DNA of 64,000 nt from Ananas comosus (lineage: Eukaryota; Streptophyta; Magnoliopsida; Poales; Bromeliaceae). Shown here piece by piece: positions 49,101 to 59,536 of the stretch (positions are counted from its first letter, which is position 1; each line of letters opens with the position of its first letter). The notes under the pieces were generated by a model. That model was not told the origin of the DNA and did no database searches. It saw nothing but the letters and a program-made list of their open reading frames with translations. The stretch is from positions 1,707,439 to 1,771,438 of the forward strand of contig NC_033621.1 of assembly GCF_001540865.1 (NCBI RefSeq). Direction: 5' to 3'. Position numbers and translations under genes: made by a program.

Positions 49101-49875
49101 AGAACCAAATCATATTGCTTGAAACACAAAGACAACAAAACAAAAGCACGATTAGTGAGATATACTAAATATGAACTAAACTGCTCTCAAGATTTCATGG
49201 GCCATACCAGTTCCAGCAGGAGGAGGATCTCCTGCTCCCTGTATCAAAATGCATTGCATCATCAGATAATGCTAGACAAAAGTACTAAGGAATGGACAAA
49301 AAATTGAGTTTCATGAAATGTGTTACCTGTGAATAAATCTTCCTTGCCCCTTCCAACTGGGATGTCTCCGCATCAAATGTATTCACCAAGTCCAGTACCT
49401 CTGGCGTACTCACAAATCGAACAAACCTGCATCAAAGTTCCTACTTTTATTACATAAACCGTACAGAAAACACTCAAACTACAACCAAATCCTAATAAAA
49501 GCCCAGTTACTATCAGAAGTAACCGGAAGCTAACAATCCAACCTCTCGAGCGTTCCTTTGTTGAACCATGCGCTTCCTTTCCCGAGCTTCTCAACCTGTA
49601 GCTTTATCGACTGCGATGCGTGTGCCGCTTGTTCTTCAGCAACCTTCAAATGGGTCACGAACGGCTTCAAGAACCCTGAAGCGATCTTCTCCGTCCTCCC
49701 ATTCCCCGATACAAAAAGCTCGCACCTACACATAGAACAAAAAAAGGAGCTTTTTGAAGCATACTGCAGATACGAAGCCGGCAAAGAGGCCAAATTTAAA
49801 GCACAGCGCTCTCTACCGCGAGCGCCTCGGTGAGAGCTGAAACAGCGCGTAGTCAAGAGGCGCGTCGGAGTCCAT
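41400..49875 (-). CDS. COP1-interacting protein 7 (CIP7)-like protein
   Basis: Arabidopsis CIP7 is a nuclear positive regulator of light-regulated genes that binds COP1; this is its family by sequence. Ten exons: 49875-49817, 49725-49543, 49426-49327, 49238-49208, 48639-48600, 47190-47038, 46095-43998, 43620-42315, 41906-41823, 41464-41400. They total 4119 bases, exactly 1372 aa plus stop. The conserved N-terminal domain is seen: [57 protein letters not shown]. The middle is a long Ser/Thr/Gln-rich, probably disordered region with [19 protein letters not shown] and a charged coiled-coil-like part ([19 protein letters not shown]). The conserved tail is [43 protein letters not shown]. Exon 4 is a 31-base microexon. 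Intron 6 holds a MITE and intron 8 a tandem duplication. Whether this paralogue binds COP1 is inference. Confidence 0.95.
42135..42307. repeat. 91-bp tandem duplication in CIP7-like intron 8
   Basis: Two near-identical copies (42135-42216 and 42226-42307), each containing TTGACAGTAGAGTGAATTC and AATGGCTAACAAGGATCAAT, end within 8 bases of the exon 8 donor site (exon ends 42315 on the minus strand). Confidence 0.92.
46170..46714. mobile_element. TA-flanked MITE (family A) in CIP7-like intron 6
   Basis: Left end GAGTCCGGCTACTATACTCT then TATGAGTACG and CCTTCGTAC; right end GAGTACGAAGGGCTCTATAC then AAAAGTATAGTAGCCCTACTC. These are inverted repeats of about 65 bases, with (TA)n on both sides. 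Sub-terminal GATCCATACC/GGTGTGGATCGTCG and TTTCTAGAAGTTTC match family A in KASII intron 8. Non-coding, 545 bp. Confidence 0.82.
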
Positions 49876-50450
49876 TTCCTCAGTGCGAAGACGCTCCTCT
49901 TTCCCCCTACAGTTAGTGGTACAGAGCTTCATAAATCCCTCTTCCAAAACCCACAAAGAAAAAAACACGACGGATCTACTAGATCGACACCATTCCCGGA
50001 TCAAATTCCCAAAAGGAAACCAATTTCCGACCACTCACAGCAGGATCCGACGAGATTGGCAGCGAGATCCCCGATTTACCGGGAATCCGCACAATGCCGA
50101 GGGAACCGAGCCCCGCCGAAGCACTTCTACCGATCGCAACTCATCCGGAAGCGCCTGAGCTCCCGATCGAGCGCTCCAACCACCCCGATTCGCGAAATCG
50201 ACGCCCTGTATCGCGCAAATGCGAATCCGTTCGTCCCCGATCGCGCCGAGAGCGCTCGCTTCCGCCACTGGGGAATCGAATCCCTTCCTAGCTCGGTATT
50301 AGATCTCTCTATCTCCCTCTCTCTCTCTATGTCGCTTCTTTCGAAGAGAGAGAGAGAGAGGGGAGCGGAGAGAGAGAGAGAGGGGAGCGGAGAGAGAGAG
50401 AGGGGGTGGGTGTAGCCGTGTAGGGGGAGTAGGGTGGGAGTGGGAGCTTT
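49876..50450 (-). promoter_or_regulatory. CIP7-like leader and promoter-proximal region
   Basis: Moderately GC-rich with (GA)n stretches at 50346-50361, 50370-50382 and 50391-50402 (pyrimidine-rich on the mRNA strand), as in many plant 5' leaders. No TATA box is evident. Long reading frames on both strands here are composition effects. Confidence 0.45.
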
Positions 50451-52082
50451 TTCGACAACAACTTTAGAGAGAGAAAAGAACTGGATGGACGAGAATGCCC
50501 CTCAGGAGACGGGGAATTTACGAGGGGTGGGACTATGACTGGGACGGTGACCGGAGTCGACGGGAATTACCGCGTGGACCTGGTCCACCACGTCATCAGT
50601 GGACCGGAGCGGTGAAAATCTCTTTTTCTAAAATTTTTTGTGTTTAGACTTTTTTTTTTTTTTTTTTTCTATACATGTAGTGATCTGACCGGTAATTAAA
50701 TGACGGGATACGTTTTACAGTTTTACATATTGAATTGATCAGCTGACGATAGTCAAATAGATTTCACCATTAAATAAATGGTCAAACTACTCAATGCATG
50801 AAAAAATTCTCTACACGAGTTTAATGTACTCACCTAGCAATAATACTCTCTGGGCATCACAAGTATTATTGTAGTCCACATTTTTTTATCTAACAGTTGT
50901 AACGATAGATGTGTTTGCGAGGAAGAATTATTTTCTACACCAGATCTATTATATAATTGTTGAACTGTTATTTTTAAAAATATTCTATTTTCATACTTTA
51001 TATTTAAAAATTAGTTAGTATACTACATTACTTAACAGAAAAATATCACATGCATTTTTTAAGTAAGTAGAAATTTTCTTTACATCTTCATTTTATATGA
51101 ACATAGTAGATCAATCAAACAGTATCATATAGTAATGCACCAACTTAATTAGCAATAACATTTTACTGAGATTGATCTCCTGAATTTTCTTTTGCAATTA
51201 TCAAAAATAGAATTTTCTTTTTCCATCTCTTTTCACTTGATCCAAGACACTAGACAAGGCCCAAGCAATAATAATTTGTGAGTGTAAAAGAGGGAGGAGG
51301 GGTTAGAGAGGTAGGGGGGTAGTTGAGGGGGTTGGTTGACATTTGGGTCATATATTACTCCATGTGGTCTCTGAGTCTCTTTCACTTGATCTCATCAGAT
51401 TCTGACTCAACTCATACATATGATTTCTAACTTTCCTTTTCTTATACATTACTCGGATTGCCCAAGCACCAATATCAATCCAAAGTTTTGCATACATACT
51501 TTATCCCCCTAAAACACACAAAAAAAAAAACATCATAATTATATACATTGAACAAGTTTTGACAGTATTAAAATATGCTTTACAATGATCAATATTCAGA
51601 AAAAAAAAAAAAAAGCATGAGATTTGAAATTTTCTATCGTACGCGCATGAAAAGGAGAAGTTTTTTTTCGAATCCTTTAAACAATGAATAAAATGATAGT
51701 ATATTGAATTTGATTGCATCGAAATTAGAAGCTTTTGGAGCATTATAAAAGTAAGGATTGATGATGAAAGATATATATTAAATATTGTTAATAACTTTGT
51801 CCCGTAACAAATCAATAAATCCTTATTTTATTTGGAGTCAATAAAATTTAAAAAGTGCATGTATGCATGAAGTGCATGTATTTGACCAAATGTAGAAATG
51901 TTTATAGCACTTGTTCACTTATTTTTTTTCTTTATGTACACAAAATACATTATTAAGGAGAGGAATATATATATATATACATATAGTTGTATTTGCTGAG
52001 GACACGGGCATGAATGTATGCTGAATTTCTGAAAAGAAGGGTACCACTTTCAATCCACTACCAATATTATTTCTTTAAAATT
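50451..52082. other. Intergenic AT-rich DNA
   Basis: No gene recognised. Poly-T at 50649-50668. The motif GGACCTGGTCCACC with GTGGACC (50577-50604) recurs at 62711-62742. Confidence 0.45.
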
Positions 52083-52655
52083 GAAAGGGTTCGGTTGGCT
52101 TGTTCTAAAGAAGAGACCGCTTACAGCTGATAATTTGGTAAAGAGGGGATGGATGGACCAGCAACACGAAATGCATGCTGTATGGCCTGGAAGAGGAAAC
52201 TGTTGATCATCTATTCACACAATGCGTAGTTACCAGGTTTTTTATGGTGATGACCCAGGAGAATACCCAATTGGGTGACCTGGGGGACGACATGCACTTT
52301 GTCTGGGACAGATGAGTACGAAGAAGGACATCACAACTGACCTCAACCGGACTTATTGGACTTATTACATGCTGGTGGGTTATTTGGGATCTTAGAAATA
52401 GAGCGATCTTCAGAACGATCCGGACTGACCCAACAGTTGGTATATACAAAGTTAAGCAGCTGCAGGACTTGCGGATGAACCTAACATAAGTGGACTAACT
52501 GTGCTATTAGTTTATACTCTAACCTTTTTTTCTTTTTCTTTTTTTTTTCGCCACACTTCGAGGCCCTTATTGCCTCGCCTATATAGCTTAATTCACTTTC
52601 CTACTGAATGAAGTGGGTAGCGTGCTACCTGTTTCTCAAAAACAAATATTATTTC
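52083..52655 (+). mobile_element. Decayed LINE 3' end (zf-RVT remnant)
   Basis: Translated fragments, in two frames separated by a frameshift, read LTADNLVKRGWM, LEEETVDHLFTQC and WWVIWDLRNRAIFR. This order is the zinc-finger-like domain (zf-RVT) found after the reverse transcriptase of plant LINEs. Downstream is a non-coding tail with CCTCGCCTATATAGCTTAATTC and TGAATGAAGTGGGTAGCGTGC, then TACCTGTTTCTCAAAAACAAA. The reverse transcriptase itself is absent, so this is a 5'-truncated dead copy. Confidence 0.8.
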
Positions 52656-55600
52656 TTTAGTGGTGTTAAATAATTCAAAAAACGTATAGTTTTTAATTGA
52701 GCTGGTCACACTAATTAATAGGATGAGACAAAAAAAAACCTTCTAAATTTGATAAACAAACTCTTAAGGAGGCCGTAATTACATTTCATATTGTTACCCA
52801 ATCAAACAAAGTTGAAAAATATCTAATGGATGGGCATTCATTGGGCGCACCTCTCTGCACAGATCGACGGTGTGATAAGCACATGCATCCTATCACTGAT
52901 GGGTAGTAGAATTTACGTACTCTGTGTGCATAATTTTTTTTGCATAAAATTATAGAGAAATTGCACTCCTTGGGAAACTACATTAGCTCGTGCACTGCTT
53001 TTTCCATCTATTTGTTACATCTTACGTCTTCAATCAAACTATCCAACTTCATTTAATGATTTGTCGACTAACACATGGTGTTCTGTTTTTCATAGATCTT
53101 ATCTCTCTGTTAACCTTTTTATCTTGCGACGTGAAGCTTGACTTAATTTCTTAATTACTTAGTTTAAGTATTAGTTAAGGATTAACAAATGTAGATGATT
53201 AACCTAATCTTACGCCTAAGTGTAATATAAAGATAGGTGAAATTAGTTTGAGAGGGATGGGGGAGCAAAGCAAAACAAAGAAGAAAATAAAATAAAATTG
53301 TATGGAGACCCCCTCAACTTGTAATTATTTTTGTCCATTTATATAAATTAACGTTTTTTTATTATCAGTCGTTAAATAACCAGTGATATTCAACTATATA
53401 AATAAGCGTATTCGCCTGCTAAACAAGTGTTTGCAACTATTAAATCTAACAAAATTACTGTTAAATTTAATAAAATTTTAAATTTGCTCGATTAAAATTT
53501 AAATAAAATCAAAAGTTTGAGATATATATTAAAATTGAGAGGTTTATTTTGGAGAAAAGGCCTATAGTTGAATGTTCTTTGACATTGCTCACACAAGGTA
53601 TTATTTCCATGTGAGAGAAAGTAAAGCAAAGAGGGAGGGGCAAAGTTGCAAATTTCTAGAGCAAGCAGGGGCAAAATCGGAAAATAACCACGGAGATCCT
53701 GTGGTTTTAACGGCTAAATAAGTTAAATTCTTAAAGGAGGGATTAAAGTGAGCGCCGCTTCGATTTCTTTTTTTTAAAAAAAAAAAAACTTTGATTGACT
53801 CAAATAGTACTAATCTAGTACTAATTGAGTTACTTAGACTAAATTTTAGTCTTAATATGCATTTATTTATATCTTATTGCTTAATTTATATTCCTTTCAA
53901 AAGTTACGTGTTTATAATAGAATCAATCTACAATTGTCTCAAATTCAATCGAATTATCCCATTTTGTTTTGAACCACTCATTTATTTACTGAATTCGGCC
54001 GGATTAGACTGTGTTTTGAATCCATCCATTTTGAATTTTATCTTTCTATTTTTATGATGAAAGGTTATTAATTATATTTTTTGTCGTGACATTAATTGGT
54101 TTTGTAATTATAAATTTGGCGATGATGTGCGACATTTCGCTGATTCATCACAGCAGGTGTGATTAACTAGAGTCCAACTAATCAGCGAAAAATAAAAGAA
54201 AGTAGTACATAAGACATCTTTTCATATTTGTCCATACTTAATAAATTCAAGGACTCTGGCATTTAATGTTCCACTAATAAAATGTTACAAAAACTGTTTC
54301 TAATGCATCATCTTGTACCGGTAAGCTTTTGGATCACGCCGTTAAAATAATGTGAAATTTTTGGTATTTATATTTAATATTTTTGGTAGGTTTGAAATGT
54401 AATTAAATAAAGTTTGGGGTCGGACAAGGCTCAAATTAGAGTTTTTTATTTTGATATTATGTTAAATTATGTGAATTAATTGTTTTTTTTAAAAAAAAAC
54501 TTAAAGATCAATCTAGTAGATAAAACGACCAGTACGATGAATATAAAAGATACTTAAAATTGATACTCAGAAAACAAGTATTATTAATTTTTTCCAAAAG
54601 TATTTCTCCGAAAAGTATTTTATACAATTCATCACACAATTAGATCCTAAAATAAAGCATAAACAATTTTGTTAGATATCCGAAACATGTAGAACAAGGT
54701 TAACAATAATATTGATTTTTAAATATTTTACAGAGGCATAACTGTGATACGAATGTTTTTTTTTTTTTTTTTCTTTCACATTTGGATATAATCCGTGGCT
54801 TTTTTTAACACCAAAACTCAAAAAAAAAAAACCAAAAATATTGAATATTTGAATTTCTAAAAAAAATTTAAAACATTAGAAATTTTGAGGCTAATGAAGA
54901 ACTTCACCTTCACGTGACGTGAACCACAAACATGCTCTGCAGATGAAATAGAACACGAGTGTGACTAATGGGACCACTCTACGAATATAAGGTCAATAGA
55001 GAATAAATATTTCGTGGTTCACAACATTTTAGTGGTCAAAATTCACCTCCACGAGTCTAAAAATAAAAATTTCTTCTTTTTTTTTTAACTACAACTGTAA
55101 TTTTTTTAAAATTTATTCTCAAATAAAATTTAGTTATTAAAAATTTTATAGGAACTGTTAATGCAAGTTGATCATAGCCCTTTCAATTTCCCCAAACTTA
55201 TTATTCTAAGCTTATAAAAAGAACCAGGGATTTGTTAAAGCTCCACGTGCTCCTCCCCCCTAATTATAGGTTCAAATATATTGCCCATTATTATTTCATT
55301 TTGTACAACATATAGCATATATGTACATTTGAGTTGTTAGTAGTTTCACATGCTAACCAAAATAATATCGAACTAGGTCTCTTTTTAGCCTCGCTTTTAG
55401 AATACTTTCTTTTTTTTTCTTTTTTTTTTTTCCCTCTGAAGCAGTGATTAGGATGTTCAACTTCAAAAGGTCAGGAAGTTTTTGATTCTGCTACAGCATG
55501 TTGTTAGAATCTCAATTCCACAAGAGCTAAGCATACGCTGTAGGAAGTAAACTTTTCAAAGGTTAGGATGAATATCTTCGTCATTGTAAATTAAAGATCT

Positions 55601-55728
55601 ATATATAATCCAAGTGCGCATGAGACTACGAAAAGCACATTGGGTGCAGCAACGTGCGCACAGGAAAATCCCGTGTACGAGTCGAGTTTACTATTCATCT
55701 GCAACAAGATGCATTAGAGCTATGCAAC
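52656..55728. other. Intergenic AT-rich DNA
   Basis: No gene recognised. GGAGACCCCCTCAACTTG at 53303-53320 resembles the outer end of the 12570 MITE complex, and AGGCCTATAGTTGAATG near 53558 may be its decayed partner. Poly-T runs at 54757-54772 and 55410-55431. Confidence 0.4.
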
Positions 55729-55863
55729 TATAAATAAGCAACCGGACCTCTCTGTGTATATTTTATATATATAATGGCATTACTTCTTACTCCATTAGTT
55801 CTACTTCCTAGCTATTTCTTAAACTACTGCCCATATCAGAATCAGATGTGCCAGGTTGTATGA
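55729..55863 (+). other. TATA-like box followed by a 29-codon ORF
   Basis: CTATAAATAAGC (55729-55740) lies about 35 bases before ATG 55774. The ORF begins MALLLTPLVLLP with a hydrophobic start resembling a short signal peptide, then NYCPYQNQMC, and stops at about 55863. No family is recognised and such short frames arise by chance. Confidence 0.2.
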
Positions 55864-56317
55864 ATTGCTACGGCCTCAGTTGTGTAGGATCAGCTGAACA
55901 GAAGAGAAGAAACTGATAAGCGCTGTAGACAAAAGCTGCTTCTGCACATTGCCGTGGGATCGATCGAGCACAAAAAGAGTCACATGGTAGTTTGTGCTCA
56001 TGATTTAGATGGTCCACACAAACATACCCATCTTACCACTTCAGCAATATGTAGTGTTTATCACACCAATTTGATATCTCCACATACCGTTACCATATAA
56101 CCACGCGGGGTGCATCCGATAAGATTAAATTTAACTCTCAAGTTCCTATAGACTCGGGAAATTTAGAAGCGGAAGCAGTTAAGCTAAACCATCAGAGAAA
56201 AGTAATGCTTAATGAGCTCAAAATTTAAGTCTTCCATCAAAAATCGTTAAAGCCGCATAGCCATTAGGAAGAAGAGAAAAAAAATAATCCACAACAGCAC
56301 ATATGCAACAGTTTAGA
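55864..56317. other. 3' flank of CPN20
   Basis: No coding exon recognised. The part nearest 56317 is probably the 3' UTR of the minus-strand CPN20 gene. Confidence 0.5.
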
Positions 56318-59054
56318 TCAAGAAAGAACGGCCATGACATCGGAGACTCTCAAAGCGATGTAATCCGACCCGTCCGTGCTCTTGAACTCGCTCCCCGCAT
56401 ATTTTGAATACATAACGGTGCTTCCCGGGCTTATATCCATGGGTTTCCTGTTGCCCTCTTCATCCAGGGGACCCGGCCCGACAGCAACCACCTGTTTTGT
56501 GCAAATACAGAAGGGGAAAATGATGAGACATCATTCAGGAGACCTAGTAGTAGGCAAGACCTAATAGTAGGCAAACACTTAATGGTGGTAGCTAAAGGAA
56601 TGGGACTATTTTCTCTTTTCCTCTTATTCTTTCGTTTTCTAGTTAATCATGTTTGTTGAACTGAGAAGCACTCAGATAACAAGTTTTCCATTGTCTACTG
56701 CGAAACCTTCAAAAGTATACATAGATATATGTGTAACTAAGAGTTGCTTGAAACCAAGTTAAGGTTGCAAATGTTAAATAATCTTACATTATTAAGATAT
56801 TTCAAAACAGGAATTTCACATAAATACGCAAATTTCTTCCTTTGGTTTCGTAAACTTGGCTTTTTCCATTTTTGATCCTTCAACTTTAGGCCATTTTAAG
56901 GTTTCATCATTACAAAAATTCCCTCTATATGTTTTCGAGCTATGAGGGTGTCAAGTGAATCTTGACGAAAGTCACATGAAAGACTTTCTCACCTTCTCAT
57001 CCTAGACTTTCATTTTCTAAAATGGAGAAAAGATTGAAATAGAAGAGCAAACTTACAGTTCCGATGGAAGGCTTTTCCTTGGCAGCCTCAGTCAATAGTA
57101 AACCACCAGCTGTCTTCTCTTCGGCTTCAGCAACCTGAGATTATGTAAGGCAAAAAAAAAAGAAGAGTCGGAACTTCATAATAAGCAAATTGGATTAACC
57201 AGTGATTGTACTACAGTTCATGCAGTGAGATGATTATATATCTTACATCTCAAGAGAGACTAACACCATGTAAATGGTACCCCATAATAATAGGGGACCA
57301 ATAAAAGGCATCGAATGCGAAGCTTCCAATTAAATATCATAATTGAAAAGTATGGCCAAAAGCTTTCCCTTTCAATTCCAGAAGTATGCTCCCACACTAG
57401 TTCAATATCTCATTTCAAAACATTCAAAATTATCAAAACTAATCAGGTAAATTTGATGGAACCAATAGATGAAATTCACCCAAAATGCAAAACAACCTGT
57501 GACATATAAATATGCAAATTTGCACTTGGAGGCTCACCTTGATTAGTACACGTTCACCAAGAGGCTTAAGGTCCTTAATATCATCAGTGTCCAGAACCCC
57601 CACAATGTCATCTTCCTTTAGAAGCAGATGGTTAGTTTCATCGAACTCGAGTTCTGTTCCAGCATATTTTGAGTACACAACCTGGCTACCAGTCTACATT
57701 CCAAAATAAAATAAAATAAAGGGAGATTAGAGAAACCTACAAAGCAACGAAATGATATCATCAAGAACATGAAACCTACGCCTGCCGCTAGAAAAAAGCG
57801 GACGCAAGAAACTGCAGGTCTGATTCCTAACAAACTTGTCATGTTTAGGCAATTCATGTTGAAGATAGAAGCACATTTAACAAGAATAAAAATTGTTCGC
57901 TGGTAACAACATACAGCTATCATCAGCAAGTTTGAATTCCCGAAAAGTACCTTCACGGTTATTTCTATTTTGTTCTTGCCGATGGTTCTACCCTCTCCAA
58001 TGGCAACAACCTCACCGCCTTGTGGTTTTGACTGGGCAGTTGTTGGAAGCAATATGCCTCCACTGGTCTTATCTTCTGATGACTTAATTTTGACCAGCAC
58101 TCTGTCGCCCAACGGCTTGACGGTTGTGTACTGCATAGACAGTAAGATAGTAAACCACCAAACACGAAAAAGAATAATAATTTCCGTGAATAATTCATAC
58201 AAGACAGAAATCGAGGCAGAGAAACAGATATAAACATGCAACTAAATAGACTATCGGAGTGGGATTTCATAGAGACCAACCAAATGACTCAAGATGCCAC
58301 TAAGCAAACATGAGATATGGGGTTTCCCCAAGTCCAAGCGCTACTAAGCAACAACTATGTGCGGAAATTCAAGAGAACAAGCTATATTCATTTTTCTTAG
58401 GAAAGATATGAATTGTGATCAACTTTTTTCACACGCAAAGACCTTCATTAACAGGATCTAGTGTCTGAATTTCACACAAGCATCATGCTATTGACTAGGT
58501 GACCAATCTTTCATCAAGCCTTAGTGAAGCTCTAAGTCTTGTTGTTTATACCCTATTAGAACCAATAAAAACTAGGAGACCGACATTTTATATTCTAGGT
58601 GATGAGGATTTTTAATCCGAACAACATTAGTTCCTAATTTCAGTATACTTCTGAAGCGTAAACCTCCTGAAGCAATTCATCGAGACTACATGAAATGTAA
58701 ACTCGTAAATTTTAGCTCCATAAACTACTAATTTAATCTATTAAGATCAGATCATTGATACCCAAACCTACCACAAATCATCTAAACATCGCAAATAAAC
58801 GAAGCTGGAATTGACAACAAATTGGATCTAAACGAAAGAAGCAAATGCGGATATACCTTCGGGGCCACTACAGTAGCGGCTTTCACAAGGAGCCCTCGGA
58901 AGCTTCTCCGATCAAACCCTACCCCACACGCCCCCACCGAAGACGAGAGCCTCAGCGTCGGCGGCGAGAGGCGGAGCCCCAAGAACGATGGCACCGCCGC
59001 CGTGGCCCTTCTCCCCGCCGCCATTCCCGGCGCGGAGAACTGTACGGTCGCCAT
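56318..59054 (-). CDS. CPN20: 20 kDa chaperonin, chloroplastic (double Cpn10)
   Basis: Co-chaperonin that caps the plastid Cpn60 cage and assists folding of stromal proteins such as Rubisco. Exons 59054-58857, 58130-57951, 57693-57538, 57134-57057 and 56491-56318 total 786 bases (261 aa plus stop). Exon 1 is the transit peptide ([16 protein letters not shown] to [10 protein letters not shown]). Two tandem Cpn10 domains follow. The first has [31 protein letters not shown] and [13 protein letters not shown]. The second has [30 protein letters not shown] and [11 protein letters not shown], ending [14 protein letters not shown]. The mobile-loop regions ([10 protein letters not shown] and [10 protein letters not shown]) are intact. 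Head-to-head with RPB9, with start codons about 480 bp apart. A perfect heat-shock element upstream fits a chaperone. Confidence 0.97.
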
Positions 59055-59536
59055 TTGCGCACTGATCCATGGGAGGGGAAAAAATCGTTAAAAAGGATCA
59101 AAATTGAGCTTAAATTCCACAAAAAAGAGCCAAAATCTGCGAAGAATAAGATAGGATAAGAACCTAGAAATGGGGAGAGGTTGCGTGAAAAAGGGGAAAA
59201 TTAGGGATTTGAGGAAGGAGACGGCGAAACCCTAGCGAGAAAGCGAGGGGTTTTATACTCGGAGGGAGTGAGTGACGAGTTTGGAGAGAGGATAACGTAT
59301 TTGAAAATGGCGGAGAGGAAGCTTCTGGAACGTTGCGTTCGTAACGGGCCTTGTGGGCTTTAATATGTTGGGCCCACTAGACCATTGATTTCATATGGGC
59401 GAATTAGGCCCATAAACTTATTTATTCAAGCTGTATGGGCCTTTTCTTCGAAGATGCTCGGCCCAAAACGAACAGCGCACACAAAAACGTTGTAGCGGAA
59501 GCAGAAGCGGAAGCAGAAGCAGAAGAAGAGTCGGCG
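59055..59536. promoter_or_regulatory. Shared divergent promoter CPN20 / RPB9
   Basis: About 480 bp separate the CPN20 ATG (59054, minus) from the RPB9 ATG (59537, plus), leaving no room for separate promoters. It contains several site II-like TGGGCY or reverse GCCCA boxes (near 59347-59373, 59396-59413, 59437-59443 and 59459-59464), typical of housekeeping plant genes, and one perfect heat-shock element (59318-59330) on the CPN20 side. AAACCCTA (reverse telo-box) occurs near 59228-59235. Confidence 0.7.
59318..59330. promoter_or_regulatory. Perfect heat-shock element
   Basis: GAAGCTTCTGGAA is an exact three-unit GAAnnTTCnnGAA site for heat-shock factors. It lies about 265 bp upstream of the CPN20 ATG and 207 bp upstream of the RPB9 ATG. 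Confidence 0.65.
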
